This document shows positions 16,601-26,101 of a stretch of 64,000 bases of DNA, piece after piece. The notes under the pieces are model-generated. The model was not told the DNA's origin and ran no database searches. It saw only the letters and a list, made by a program, of their open reading frames with translations. Within the stretch, counting starts at the first letter, position 1, and each line of letters starts with the position of its first letter. Source of the stretch: VBDM01 sp049802235 (lineage in GTDB: Bacteria; Pseudomonadota; Gammaproteobacteria; Burkholderiales; SG8-39); contig JBARMB010000047.1 of NCBI GenBank assembly GCA_049802235.1, forward strand, positions 33,056-97,055. Reading direction: 5' to 3'. A program made the translations under genes and the position numbers.

Positions 16601-17335
16601 TCAAACGCCGAGATACTGGTTCAGCATCCCGGTTTTCGCCGCCAGCTCCTCCTTGCTCACCGTTTCCACCACGCGCCCGCGCTCGACCACGTAATGCCGG
16701 TCCGCCAGCGGCGCGGCGAAGTGAAAGTTCTGCTCCACCAGCACGATGGTATAGCCCTTCTCGCGCAGGCGGCGAACGACCTCCGCCAGCTTCTGCACGA
16801 TCACCGGCGCCAGACCCTCGGTCATTTCGTCCAGCAGCAGCAAATTGGCGCCGGCGCGCAGGATGCGCGCCACCGCCAGCATCTGCTGCTCGCCGCCGGA
16901 CAACTTGGTGCCCGGACTGCGGGCGCGTTCCTTCAGGTTCGGAAACATGCCGTATATCTCGTCGAGCGACATGCCGTCCGGCCCCACCTCGGGCAACAGC
17001 AGCAGGTTTTCCTCGGCCGACAGGCTGGCAAAGATGCCGCGCTCCTCCGGGCAATAGCCGATGCCTAGGCGCGCGATGCGGTGCGGCGGCAGCCCGATGG
17101 TCTCGACGCCGTTCACCCGCACCGAGCCGGTGCGCCGGCCCGCCAGCGCCAGGATGGCCTTGACCGTGGTGGTGCGGCCGGCGCCGTTCCTGCCGAGCAG
17201 CGTCACGACCTCGCCGCGCCGCACTTCGAAATTCACCCCGTGCAGGATGTGCGACTCGCCATACCATGCGTGCAGATCGCGCACGCTCAGCACCACCGGA
17301 CGCTCGCCGCCGTTCGTCTGCATCGGGGGCGTCAA
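16601..17335 (-). CDS. ABC transporter ATP-binding protein (LivF-like) with Arg in Walker A
   Basis: A 244-residue LivF-class ATPase. Signature motif LSGGEQQML, Walker B LLLLDEMTEGL and the switch His (VEQNFHFA) region are present. The Walker A reads GRNGAGRTTT at about residues 48-57, with Arg54 where Lys is canonical. The codon is CGC, so it is not a simple one-base change from AAG or AAA. The start overlaps the LivG-like stop by 4 bp (ATGA). It is the nucleotide-binding partner of the LivG-like ATPase. Confidence 0.92.
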   Translation of the reverse strand: MTPPMQTNGGERPVVLSVRDLHAWYGESHILHGVNFEVRRGEVVTLLGRNGAGRTTTVKAILALAGRRTGSVRVNGVETIGLPPHRIARLGIGYCPEERGIFASLSAEENLLLLPEVGPDGMSLDEIYGMFPNLKERARSPGTKLSGGEQQMLAVARILRAGANLLLLDEMTEGLAPVIVQKLAEVVRRLREKGYTIVLVEQNFHFAAPLADRHYVVERGRVVETVSKEELAAKTGMLNQYLGV

Positions 17336-18084
17336 TGCACCGTGCCCATGTAGGCTTCGATCACCTGCGGGTTGGCGGACACCTCCGCATAGGGCCCCTC
17401 GGCGATCACCGCTCCGCGCTGCAGCACGGTGATGGTGTCGGCGATGCTCGATACCACGCTCATGTTGTGCTCGACCATGAGCACGGTGCGGTCGGCCGCC
17501 ACCTTCCTGATCAGTTCCGTGACGCGGTGGACGTCCTCGTGGCCCATGCCCTGCGTCGGCTCATCGAGCAGCATCAGCTCCGGATCGAGCGCGAGCGTGG
17601 TGGCGATCTCCAGGGCGCGCTTGCGGCCGTAGGGCAGCTCGACGGTGATCGTCGAAGCCAGCGAGGCCAGATCGACCGCCTGCAGCAAGGCCATGGCGCG
17701 GTCGTTGAGCTGGTCGAGGCTGGCCTCCGATTTCCAGAAATGGAACGAAGTGCCGAGCTGCCGCTGCAGTCCGATGCGCACGTTCTCCAGCACGCTCAAG
17801 TGCGGGAACACCGCCGAGATCTGGAACGAGCGGATGATGCCGCGGCGCGCGATCTGCGCCGGCCTCTCGTAGGTGATGTCGTGGCCGTTGTACAGGATGT
17901 GTCCGCCGGTCGGGATCAGGAACTTGGTGAGCAGGTTGAAGACCGTCGTCTTGCCGGCGCCGTTGGGGCCGATCAGCGCGTGGATGCGGCCGCGCCTCAC
18001 CCTGAGGTCGACGCCGCTCACGGCGACAAAGCCCTTGAACTCCTTGGTCAGGCCGCGCGTCTCGAGAATGATGTCGCCTGTCAT
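17332..18084 (-). CDS. ABC transporter ATP-binding protein (LivG-like)
   Basis: A 250-residue LivG-class ATPase with intact Walker A (GPNGAGKTT), Q-loop RSFQISAVFP, the LivG-type signature LPYGRKRALEIA, Walker B LMLLDEPTQGM and switch His (VEHNMSVV). The ATG at 18084 was chosen because the conserved ETRGLTKEFKGF begins right after it; in-frame sequence upstream to 18231 lacks homology. It overlaps livF by 4 bp and lies 85 bp downstream of the enoyl-CoA hydratase gene. Confidence 0.92.
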   Translation of the reverse strand: MTGDIILETRGLTKEFKGFVAVSGVDLRVRRGRIHALIGPNGAGKTTVFNLLTKFLIPTGGHILYNGHDITYERPAQIARRGIIRSFQISAVFPHLSVLENVRIGLQRQLGTSFHFWKSEASLDQLNDRAMALLQAVDLASLASTITVELPYGRKRALEIATTLALDPELMLLDEPTQGMGHEDVHRVTELIRKVAADRTVLMVEHNMSVVSSIADTITVLQRGAVIAEGPYAEVSANPQVIEAYMGTVH

Positions 18085-18169
18085 GCGCCGCACGCTGCCG
18101 TGCCCTCTTCCCCCGGGGTTCCGGATTATCTGGCACCGGCCGCCCCAAGGCAACTGCGCCGGCAAAGAA

Positions 18170-18973
18170 TTATTTTTCGCGCCAGGCCGGCTTGCGCTTT
18201 TCGATGAAGGCGTCGATGCCTTCGGCGGCATCCTCGAGCATCATGTTGCAGGCCATGCCCTCCGACGCGAGCGAATAAGCCTCATCGAGGCGCTTCTCCA
18301 CCTGGTCGTAGAAGAACTGCTTGCCGAGGCTCACCACGGCGCCGCTGTGGGCCGCGATCCTGCGCGCGAGCTTGTCCGCCTCGGCATCGAGATCCGCCAG
18401 CGGCGCGACGCGATTGACCAGTCCCCAGGCGAGCGCGGTCCTGGCGTCGATCGCATCCCCGGTGAAGAGCATTTCCAGGGCATGCTTGCGCGCCAGGTTG
18501 CGGGCCACGCCGACGCCGGGCGTGGTGCAGAAAATTCCGCTCTTGATTCCGGGCAAAGCGAACTGGGCGACGTCACTCGCCACGGCAAGATCGCACATCG
18601 AGACGAGCTGGCAGCCGGCGGCGACCGCGACCCCCTGCACGCGGGCGATCACCGGCTGCGGCAGGCGCACCAGCGACAGCATCATCTTGCCGCACTGGTC
18701 GAACAGCGCCCGCTGCCACGCCTTGTCCGGATGCGCGCGCATCTCGCGCAGGTCGTGCCCGGCGCAGAAGTGCTTGCCGGCCCCTGCGAGGATGACGACC
18801 CGCGCCGACGCGTCGTGCGCCAGCCGATCGAGCTCGGCTTGCAGCGCGGCGAGCATCGCCGTGGAGAGCGAGTTGAGCCGCTCGCCGCGGTTCATGATCA
18901 GCGTGGCGATGCCGTCACGGTCTTCCCGCAGGACGTAGGGCGCTTCGACTTCGGTTTTCGATGGTGCGTTCAT
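18170..18973 (-). CDS. Enoyl-CoA hydratase/isomerase
   Basis: A 267-residue crotonase-superfamily protein. The oxyanion-hole segments are VILAGAGKHFCAGHDLREM and VQGVAVAAGCQLVSMCDLAVAS. A conserved acidic position after GIFCTTPGVGVA is not obvious, so the exact activity (hydratase or another crotonase reaction) is open. AAGGAGG just upstream of the ATG is a strong ribosome-binding site. It is the first gene of the putative operon with the Liv-type importer and is preceded by a REP-like repeat and an acyl-CoA ligase gene. Confidence 0.88.
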   Translation of the reverse strand: MNAPSKTEVEAPYVLREDRDGIATLIMNRGERLNSLSTAMLAALQAELDRLAHDASARVVILAGAGKHFCAGHDLREMRAHPDKAWQRALFDQCGKMMLSLVRLPQPVIARVQGVAVAAGCQLVSMCDLAVASDVAQFALPGIKSGIFCTTPGVGVARNLARKHALEMLFTGDAIDARTALAWGLVNRVAPLADLDAEADKLARRIAAHSGAVVSLGKQFFYDQVEKRLDEAYSLASEGMACNMMLEDAAEGIDAFIEKRKPAWREK

Positions 18974-18987
18974 GCTTCCTCCTTTTC

Positions 18988-19109
18988 CGTCGTTCCCGCG
19001 GCCATTAGCACCCGCGAAACCCGTCCCCGAATGCTTTAGTCGGGGAGCGGGTGGGGAACCCAGCGACTTTCTTCAACGACGCTGGACTCCCGCCTTCGCG
19101 GGAGTGACG
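18988..19109. repeat. REP-like dispersed inverted repeat (copy 2)
   Basis: The element has a CGTCGTTCCCGCGG arm at one end and GGACTCCCGCCTTCGCGGGA followed by GTGACG at the other, with an inner GC-rich stem. It occupies nearly the whole gap between the acyl-CoA ligase and enoyl-CoA hydratase genes. It matches copies at 11.1, 27.6 and 43.2 kb. Confidence 0.7.
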
Positions 19110-19116
19110 CGCATCT

Positions 19117-20769
19117 CTACTCGATCGCGCTCGCGGATTTCGCCTGCTGCCGCAGCACGAACTTCTGTACCTTGCCGGTCGAAGTTTTCGGCAGCACGCC
19201 GAACACCACCGCGCGCGGCGCCTTGAAGCGCGCCAGGTGCGTGCGGCAGTGCTCGATGATTTCCTCTTCCGTGGCCTGCGCGCCGGCTTTCAGCTCGACG
19301 AAGGCGCAGGGCGTCTCGCCCCACTTGGGATCGGGCTTCGCCACCACCGCGGCCGCAAGCACCGCCGGATGCCGGCACAGGATGTCCTCGACCTCGAGCG
19401 AGGAGATGTTCTCCCCGCCCGAGATGATGACGTCCTTGGCGCGGTCGCGGATCTTGATGTAGCCGTCGGGCTGCATCACGGCAAGATCGCCCGAGTGAAA
19501 CCAGCCGCCCGCGAAGGACTCGCGCGTGGCCATCGGGTTCTTCAGGTAGCCCTTCATGGTGATGTTGCCGCGAAACATGATCTCGCCCATGGTCTCGCCG
19601 TCGGCCGGCACCGGCTGCATGGTGTGCGGGTCCATCACCGTCAGCCCCTCTTCCATCAGGTAGCGCACGCCCTGCCGGCCCATGCGCTCGGTGCGCTGGC
19701 CGATGTCGAGGCTGTTCCACTCCTCGTGCTTCGCGCACACCGTCGCCGGTCCGTACACTTCGGTGAGGCCGTACACGTGGGTGAGGTCCCAGCCCATGCG
19801 CTCCATGCCTTCGATCATGGCCGCAGGCGGCGCGGCGGCCGCGACCATCGCATGCACATTGTGCTCGATGCCCTGGCGCAGCTTCGGGTCGGCGTTGATG
19901 AGCGTCGAATGCACGATCGGCGCGCCGCAGTAATGCGTCACCTTGTGCTCGCGCACCAGGTCGAAGACCAGCTTGGCGTCCACTTTGCGCAGGCACACGT
20001 TGGTGCCGGCATTGGCGGCGACGGTCCAGGGAAAGCACCAGCCGTTGCAATGGAACATCGGCAGCGTCCAGAGATACACCGCGTGCTGCGGCATGCCCCA
20101 GGTGACGATGTTGCAGATGGCGTTGAGGTAAGCGCCGCGGTGATGGTAGACGACGCCCTTGGGGTTGCCGGTGGTGCCGGAAGTGTAGCTGAGGGAGATC
20201 GCGTTCCACTCGTCCGCCGGCATCCGCCACGGATGATTCGCGTCGCCCGTCGCGATGAACGATTCGTAATCGGTCGAGCCCAGCCGTTCGCCGGGCCCGG
20301 AATACTCCGGATCATCGACGTCGATGACGAAGGGCTTCACCTTCGCCAACTTCAGCGCCTTGCCGATGATGGCGGAAAACTCACGGTCGGTGATCAGCGC
20401 CTTCGCCTCGCCGTGATCGAGCATGAACGCGATCGCCTCGGCATCCAGCCGCGTATTCAGCGCGTTGAGCACCCCGCCGGTCGCCGGCACGCCGAAGTGG
20501 CACTCGACCATCTCCGGGGTGTTGGCGAGCATCGCCGCGACCGTGTCGCCTGAGCCGATGCCGCGCCGGGCGAGCGCCGCAGCAAGCCGCCTGCAGCGGG
20601 CGTAGGTTTCAGCCCAGGTGAACCGCTTCGAACCGTGGATGACGGCAAGACGCCGCGGAAAAACGTACGCGGCCCGTTCAATGAAGGAAAGCGGCGTCAG
20701 CGGCGCGTAGTTTGCCGGGTTGCGGCCGAGATCGGCGTCGTAGGGATTGATTTTTCCAGCCGCTGCCAT
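19117..20769 (-). CDS. Acyl-CoA synthetase (AMP-forming, fatty-acyl/DmdB-like)
   Basis: A 550-residue ANL-superfamily ligase that activates a carboxylic acid to its CoA ester via an acyl-adenylate. The P-loop is SLSYTSGTTGNPKGVVYHH. Downstream are HVYGLTEVYGPA, the SGDLAVMQPDGYIKIRDRAKD hinge, the ISSLEVEDIL turn and the catalytic Lys region KTSTGKVQKFVLR. The start at 20769 has GGGGA seven bases upstream, and the N-terminus NPYDADLGRNPANYAPLTP is typical. Upstream in-frame sequence to 21129 overlaps dnaQ and is discarded. Likely substrates are medium-chain or methylated fatty acids. Confidence 0.92.
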   Translation of the reverse strand: MAAAGKINPYDADLGRNPANYAPLTPLSFIERAAYVFPRRLAVIHGSKRFTWAETYARCRRLAAALARRGIGSGDTVAAMLANTPEMVECHFGVPATGGVLNALNTRLDAEAIAFMLDHGEAKALITDREFSAIIGKALKLAKVKPFVIDVDDPEYSGPGERLGSTDYESFIATGDANHPWRMPADEWNAISLSYTSGTTGNPKGVVYHHRGAYLNAICNIVTWGMPQHAVYLWTLPMFHCNGWCFPWTVAANAGTNVCLRKVDAKLVFDLVREHKVTHYCGAPIVHSTLINADPKLRQGIEHNVHAMVAAAAPPAAMIEGMERMGWDLTHVYGLTEVYGPATVCAKHEEWNSLDIGQRTERMGRQGVRYLMEEGLTVMDPHTMQPVPADGETMGEIMFRGNITMKGYLKNPMATRESFAGGWFHSGDLAVMQPDGYIKIRDRAKDVIISGGENISSLEVEDILCRHPAVLAAAVVAKPDPKWGETPCAFVELKAGAQATEEEIIEHCRTHLARFKAPRAVVFGVLPKTSTGKVQKFVLRQQAKSASAIE

Positions 20770-20807
20770 GGGGCGTCCCCGGTCAACGCGATGATTTTCG
20801 CACAATG

Positions 20808-21542
20808 TCAGCCGGGCTTGCGCGCTTCGCTCGCGGGCTCGACCCGGTTCCACACACAGCGGCCCTTGCTCTCGGCCTCGATTTCCGCCAGCAGACGCGC
20901 ATGTGCCGCAAGCTCTTCCGCGCTCGCCTGGACGACCCGCAGGCGCGGCCGCTCGCCGGCGACGGTTCCCGGCGCTGCGACGGCGCCGGCTGCGCGCGGA
21001 GAATCGAGCTCGATCGCGAGGCTGTCCTGGCCCCGCGTCATGACCAGATAGACCTCGGCCAGCAGACGCGCATCGAGCAGCGCGCCGTGCAGAGTGCGGT
21101 GGGAATGGTCGATCTGGTAGCGCTCGCACAGCGCGTCGAGCGAATTCCTCTTGCCCGGGTGCATCTCCTTGGCGAGCCTGAGCGTGTCGACGACGGTGAC
21201 GTCGTGCCGATCGAGCTTGTCGAGGCCGGCCTGCTTCAGCTCGGCATCGAGGAACTCGACGTCGAACGGCGCGTTATGAATGATCAGCTCGGCGCCGCGG
21301 ATGAATTCGAGGAAGTCGGCCGCCAGCTCGACGAACCTGGGCTTGTCCTCGAGGAACTCGTCGCTGATGCCGTGCACCGCCAGCGCGCCGGCCTCGCTCT
21401 TGCGCTCCGGATTGACGTACTGGTGCCAGTGGCGCTCGGTGACGCGCCGGTTGAGGATCTCGACGCAACCGATTTCGATGATGCGGTCGCCGAGCCTGGC
21501 GCTGAGCCCCGTGGTCTCCGTATCCAGCACAACGCTGCGCAT
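20808..21542 (-). CDS. dnaQ: DNA polymerase III epsilon subunit (3'-5' proofreading exonuclease)
   Basis: A 244-residue DEDDh exonuclease. The Exo I motif is VVLDTETTG (Asp7, Glu9), Exo II is IIHNAPFDVEFLD, and Exo III is HRTLHGALLDARLLAEVYL, so all four acidic residues and the His are present. The C-terminal tail would bind the polymerase alpha subunit. I chose the ATG at 21542, since the upstream in-frame residues lack similarity. In many proteobacteria dnaQ adjoins rnhA; here the 5.8-kb RND operon separates them. Confidence 0.93.
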   Translation of the reverse strand: MRSVVLDTETTGLSARLGDRIIEIGCVEILNRRVTERHWHQYVNPERKSEAGALAVHGISDEFLEDKPRFVELAADFLEFIRGAELIIHNAPFDVEFLDAELKQAGLDKLDRHDVTVVDTLRLAKEMHPGKRNSLDALCERYQIDHSHRTLHGALLDARLLAEVYLVMTRGQDSLAIELDSPRAAGAVAAPGTVAGERPRLRVVQASAEELAAHARLLAEIEAESKGRCVWNRVEPASEARKPG

Positions 21543-21739
21543 CGGCAATCCCCGAGTCGGGTTCCTCCGGCGGTCAACCGGAACCGGACAGCCTCCGGTA
21601 AAATCATGGCCGGCATCCGGCAGGCACGGCCTGCCGGGTCTGGCGCGCGCCGGCACATCGCGTGCCGGCGCGCAGAGAGTGATTGTATATACTCACGCTG
21701 CCGGCAACAATCCAAAATCCAATAAAGGCAATTCGCTTC

Positions 21740-22972
21740 ATGGCCTGCATCGCTTGTCTGGAATTTCCCTGCGCGCGTTTCGCGGCAACCCGACTCGCGG
21801 GCCGGACGGGATCCGCCCTGCTTCTGGCCGCGCTGCTGGCGACGTTCCTGGCCGCATGCGGCCAGGGAGGCCCGGGCTCCGCTGCTCCCAATTCCGCGCC
21901 GATGGCGGTTCCGGCGAGAGTCATGCAGGTGGCGCCGCAGCGGGTGCCGATCGTTCTCGAGGCCGTCGGCCAGGTGCAGGGCGCGAAGGAAGTCGAGGTG
22001 CGCGCACGCGTATCGGGAATCCTCCTCAAGCGCCTGTACGCAGAGGGCGAACTGGTGCGCGCCGATGCGCCGCTGTTCCAGATCGATCCCGCCGCCTACG
22101 AAATCGCGCTGGCCCAGGCGCGGGCGCAGCTGGCGCAGGAACGGGCGCGCAGCGAGCAGGCGCGACGCGAGGCCGCCCGGTTGAAAGATCTCGCCGGGGA
22201 AAGGGCGATCAGCCAGAAGGAATACGACGATGCGACCTCGACGCTGAAGCTCTCGGATGCGACGCTGCAAGCCGCCGAGGCCAACCTGCGCCAGGCCGAA
22301 CTCAATCTTTCCTATACTCTCGTCACCGCGCCGGTTTCCGGCGTCGCCGGACGCATGCTGCGCTCCGAAGGCAGCCTGATCGCGGCCGGCCAGGACAGCA
22401 GCCTGCTGACGACGATCAATCAGGTCAAGCCCATCTGGGTGCGGTTCAGCCTGTCGGAATCGGATCTCGCCAGACTGCCGGAGGGAAAGCTCGCGCGCGG
22501 CGGCGCCGCCGCGGTGCGCCTGACGCTGCCGGACGGCTCGCGCTATGCGGAAAAGGGGCGCATCAACTTTGCCGCGACCCAGATCGACCCCCGGCTCGCC
22601 ACCCAGGAGTTGCGGGCGGAGTTCGACAATCCCCGCGTGCAGCTGCTGCCCGGAGAGTTCGTGCGCGTGCAGCTCACCGCGGGCGCGCGCGACAACGTGT
22701 TTCTCGTCCCCCAGACCGCGGTGGTCCAGGCCGAGAAAGGCTATTTCCTGTTCGTCCTCGACAGCGAGAGCAAGGCGGCCATCCGTCCGGTGGAGACGGG
22801 CGACTGGGTCGGCGCCGACTGGATGATACTCAAGGGACTCAACGCCGGCGATCGCGTGATCCTGGACAACCTCCTCAAGCTGCGGCCCGGCGCGCCGGTC
22901 AGTCCGCAGCCGCCTGCCAACACCGGCGCCGCCGCTACCCAAGCCGCTGCCAAAGCCGCCGCGGCGAAGTAA
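21740..22972 (+). CDS. RND efflux periplasmic adaptor (membrane fusion protein), lipoprotein
   Basis: A 410-residue HlyD/AcrA-type adaptor. The N-terminus has a long signal sequence ending in a lipobox (ATFLAAC), so it is anchored to the inner membrane by lipid. The lipoyl/barrel part has EAVGQVQGAKEVEVRARVSG and LYAEGELVRADAPLFQIDP. A central alpha-hairpin (residues about 110-170) is rich in Ala, Glu, Arg and Gln. The second half has LSYTLVTAPVSGVAGR and GEFVRVQLTAG. It bridges the RND pump and the outer-membrane channel encoded immediately downstream. The ATG at 21740 has only a weak AAAGG upstream; a TTG at 21683 is possible. Confidence 0.92.
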   Translation: MACIACLEFPCARFAATRLAGRTGSALLLAALLATFLAACGQGGPGSAAPNSAPMAVPARVMQVAPQRVPIVLEAVGQVQGAKEVEVRARVSGILLKRLYAEGELVRADAPLFQIDPAAYEIALAQARAQLAQERARSEQARREAARLKDLAGERAISQKEYDDATSTLKLSDATLQAAEANLRQAELNLSYTLVTAPVSGVAGRMLRSEGSLIAAGQDSSLLTTINQVKPIWVRFSLSESDLARLPEGKLARGGAAAVRLTLPDGSRYAEKGRINFAATQIDPRLATQELRAEFDNPRVQLLPGEFVRVQLTAGARDNVFLVPQTAVVQAEKGYFLFVLDSESKAAIRPVETGDWVGADWMILKGLNAGDRVILDNLLKLRPGAPVSPQPPANTGAAATQAAAKAAAAK

Positions 22973-22981
22973 GACAGGCGC

Positions 22982-25900
22982 ATGTCCCGGTTTTTCATCG
23001 AACGGCCGATTTTCTCCTCGGTCATCGCGATCATCATCACGATTGCGGGGCTCATCGCCTCGCAGGTGCTGCCGATCGCGCAGTACCCCGAAATCGCCCC
23101 GCCGACGGTCACCATCACGGCGACCCTTCCCGGCGCCAGCGCCGAGACGCTCGCGAAGACGGTCGCCGCACCGATCGAGGAGCAGTTGAGCGGCGTCGAG
23201 GGCCTGCTTTTTTTCCAGTCCACCTCCTCCTCGGCAGGCACGCTGACGATCACCGCGACGTTCGAAGTCGGCACCGACATCAACAACGCCACGATCCAGG
23301 TCAACAACCGCGTGCAGATCGCCCTGCCGCGGCTGCCCGACGACGTCCGGCGCACCGGCGTGGTGGTGCAGAAGCGCTCCCTCGACATTCTTCTGGTCGT
23401 CGGGGTGAGCTCCTCGGATCCGCGCTACGACACGCTCTACCTGAGCAATTACATGACGATCAACGCGCTCGACGTGCTCAAGCGCGTCCCGGGCGTCGCC
23501 GACGCGACGATCTTCGGCGCGCGCGATTATTCGATGCGCGTCTGGCTGCGGCCGGACAAGATGGCGCAGCTGGGCGTCACCACCACCGACGTCGCCAACG
23601 CCATCCGCGCCCAGAACAACCAGTACGCCGCCGGCAAGATCGGACAGGAGCCCGCGCCCGAGGGCCAGGCCCTCGTCTACACGGTCACGGCGCGCGGCCG
23701 GCTGGTCGAGCCCGAGGAGTTCGGCAACATCGTCCTGCGCTCGGGCGAGCCCGGCGGCGTGCTGCGCCTGAAGGACATCGCCCGGATCGAGCTGGGCGCG
23801 CTCAACTACGACGCCTTCACCACGGTGGACGGCAAGCCGAGCGTCGGGGTCGCGGTGTTCCTGCAGTCCGGGGCCAACGCGCTCAACGTGGCCGACTCCG
23901 TTCGCCGCACCGTGGACGAGATCGCGAAAGGCTTCCCCCAGGGCATCAGCTACCTCGTCCCGTTCGACACCACCCGCTTCGTGCAGTCCTCGATCAAGGA
24001 GGTGATCCGTACCCTTCTGATTGCCGCGCTGCTGGTGCTGCTGGTGGTGTTCATCTTCCTGCAGAGCTGGCGCGCCACGCTGATCCCGTTCGTCGCCGTG
24101 CCGATTTCGCTCATCGGGTCGTTCGCCGGCCTGTACCTGTTCGGGTTCTCCATCAACACGCTGACGCTGTTCGCCATCGTGCTCGCGACCGGCATCGTGG
24201 TCGACGACGCCATCGTCGTGATCGAGAACGTCGAGCGGCTCATGGCCGAAAAGGGGCTGTCGCCCAAGGAAGCGGCGATCGAGTCGATGCGCGAGGTGAC
24301 CGGAGCGATCATCGCCATCGAGCTGGTGCTGTGCTCGGTGTTCGTTCCGGTCGCGTTTCTGGGCGGCCTCGCCGGCCAGCTCTACAAGCAGTTCGCCGTC
24401 ACGGTCACGACGGCGGTGGTCATTTCGGGAGTGATCGCGCTCACGCTCACGCCGGCGCTGTGCGCGCTGCTGCTCAAGCGCAGCCACAAGGAGTCGCCGC
24501 TGTTTGCGCCCTTCAACCGCGGCTTCGCGGCGCTGGTTTCCGGCTACATCGGCGGCGTGCGCCTGGTCATCCGTCACGCCGTGCTGGCGCTGGCGGCATT
24601 CGCGCTGCTGATCGCGACCGTCGCCTGGCTGTTCAAGCATATCCCCGGAAGCCTGGTGCCGCCGGAGGACCAGGGTTACGTCTTCGGCGCCGTCGTGCTG
24701 CCCGACGGCGCGACGCTCGGCCGCACCGGCAAGGTCGGCGCCGCCATCCAGGAAATTCTTTCGCGCCACCCGGCGGTGGAGCACGTCTTTGTCGTCAACG
24801 GCTTCGATCTGATCGGCGGCGGCAACAAGACCAATGCCGCGACGCTGTTCATCACGCTCAAGCCCTGGGAGGAGCGTTCCGCCACCGCCGACGATGTGGT
24901 GAAGTTCGTCGGCATGAAGGGCGCGGCCTTTGCCGACGGGCTCGTTTTCGCCTTCAATCCGCCGCCGATCCGCGGGCTGGGCACGGCGGGCGGCTTCGAG
25001 CTCTACGTCCAGGGACGCGCCGATCCCGACCCGAAGCGGCTGGCCGGGGTGGTGCAGCAGTTCATCGGCGAGCTGAGAAAGCAGCCGGACCTGCAGGGCA
25101 TCAACACTTTTTTCCGGCCCACCGTGCCGCAGATTTTCGTCGAAGTGGACCGCGAGAAGGCGCTTGCGCTCGGGGTGCCGATCGGCGATATTTTCGATGC
25201 GCTCCAGGGCACGATGGGCGCGCTGTACGTGAACGACTTCAACAAGTTCGGCCGCACCTACCGCGTCCAGGTCCAGGCCGAGCCGCGGTTCCGGCTGCGC
25301 CCGGAGGATCTCGGCAACGTCTACGTGCGCTCCGGCGCGAGCGGCGGCATGCTGCCGCTCAAGAGCCTGGTGCGCATCCAGGGCATCGTCGGCCCGGATC
25401 AGCTCGACCGCTTCAACGGCTTCGTCGCCGCCAAGGTGCTGGGCGGCGCCGCCCCCGGCGTGAGCTCCGGCCAGGCCATCGCGACCGTCGAAGAAGTCGC
25501 GGGCAAGGCGCTCCCGGAGGGCTACCGCATGGAATGGGCGGGCCAGGCGTTCCAGGAAAAGCGCGCCGGCAAGGCGTCGATCATCGCTTTCACCTTCGCG
25601 CTGGTGATGGTGTTCCTGATTCTCTCGGCCAATTACGAGCGCTGGTCGCTTCCGGTCGCGGTGCTCCTCGCGGTGCCGTTCGCGCTGCTCGGCGCGCTGC
25701 TGGCAACCCTGGCCCGGGGAATGAGCAACGATATCTACTTCCAGATCGGCCTGGTCACGCTGATCGGCCTGGCGGCGAAGAACGCCATCCTGATCGTCGA
25801 GTTCGCGGCGCAGAACGCCGCCCAGGGCATGCCGCTGTACGAAGCCGCCGTCACCGCCGCGCGCCAGCGCTTCAGGCCGATCGTGATGACTTCGCTCGCG

Positions 25901-26101
25901 TTCGTTCTGGGAGTCGTGCCTCTTGTGGTCGCGTCTGGCGCCGGCGCGGCCGCGCGCCGCTCGATGGGCACGGGCGTATTCGGCGGCATGCTCGCCGCGA
26001 CCTTCATCGCGACCCTGTTCGTGCCGCTGTTCTTCACCTTCCTGGCGCGCCGCAGGCGCGGCGCCGCGGCGCAAGCGCAGGCCGGGGAGAACCGCGCATG
26101 A
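22982..26101 (+). CDS. RND multidrug efflux pump, HAE1 family
   Basis: A 1039-residue inner-membrane proton-driven efflux transporter with the AcrB/MexB layout: an N-terminal helix (MSRFFIERPIFSSVIAIIIT), two large periplasmic loops and twelve membrane helices. TM4 carries VLATGIVVDDAIVVIENVER with the two Asp of the proton relay. The gene starts nine bases after the adaptor stop and overlaps the channel gene by 4 bp, giving a complete tripartite operon. Substrates such as drugs or solvents cannot be inferred. No regulator gene is adjacent. Confidence 0.96.
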   Translation: MSRFFIERPIFSSVIAIIITIAGLIASQVLPIAQYPEIAPPTVTITATLPGASAETLAKTVAAPIEEQLSGVEGLLFFQSTSSSAGTLTITATFEVGTDINNATIQVNNRVQIALPRLPDDVRRTGVVVQKRSLDILLVVGVSSSDPRYDTLYLSNYMTINALDVLKRVPGVADATIFGARDYSMRVWLRPDKMAQLGVTTTDVANAIRAQNNQYAAGKIGQEPAPEGQALVYTVTARGRLVEPEEFGNIVLRSGEPGGVLRLKDIARIELGALNYDAFTTVDGKPSVGVAVFLQSGANALNVADSVRRTVDEIAKGFPQGISYLVPFDTTRFVQSSIKEVIRTLLIAALLVLLVVFIFLQSWRATLIPFVAVPISLIGSFAGLYLFGFSINTLTLFAIVLATGIVVDDAIVVIENVERLMAEKGLSPKEAAIESMREVTGAIIAIELVLCSVFVPVAFLGGLAGQLYKQFAVTVTTAVVISGVIALTLTPALCALLLKRSHKESPLFAPFNRGFAALVSGYIGGVRLVIRHAVLALAAFALLIATVAWLFKHIPGSLVPPEDQGYVFGAVVLPDGATLGRTGKVGAAIQEILSRHPAVEHVFVVNGFDLIGGGNKTNAATLFITLKPWEERSATADDVVKFVGMKGAAFADGLVFAFNPPPIRGLGTAGGFELYVQGRADPDPKRLAGVVQQFIGELRKQPDLQGINTFFRPTVPQIFVEVDREKALALGVPIGDIFDALQGTMGALYVNDFNKFGRTYRVQVQAEPRFRLRPEDLGNVYVRSGASGGMLPLKSLVRIQGIVGPDQLDRFNGFVAAKVLGGAAPGVSSGQAIATVEEVAGKALPEGYRMEWAGQAFQEKRAGKASIIAFTFALVMVFLILSANYERWSLPVAVLLAVPFALLGALLATLARGMSNDIYFQIGLVTLIGLAAKNAILIVEFAAQNAAQGMPLYEAAVTAARQRFRPIVMTSLAFVLGVVPLVVASGAGAAARRSMGTGVFGGMLAATFIATLFVPLFFTFLARRRRGAAAQAQAGENRA

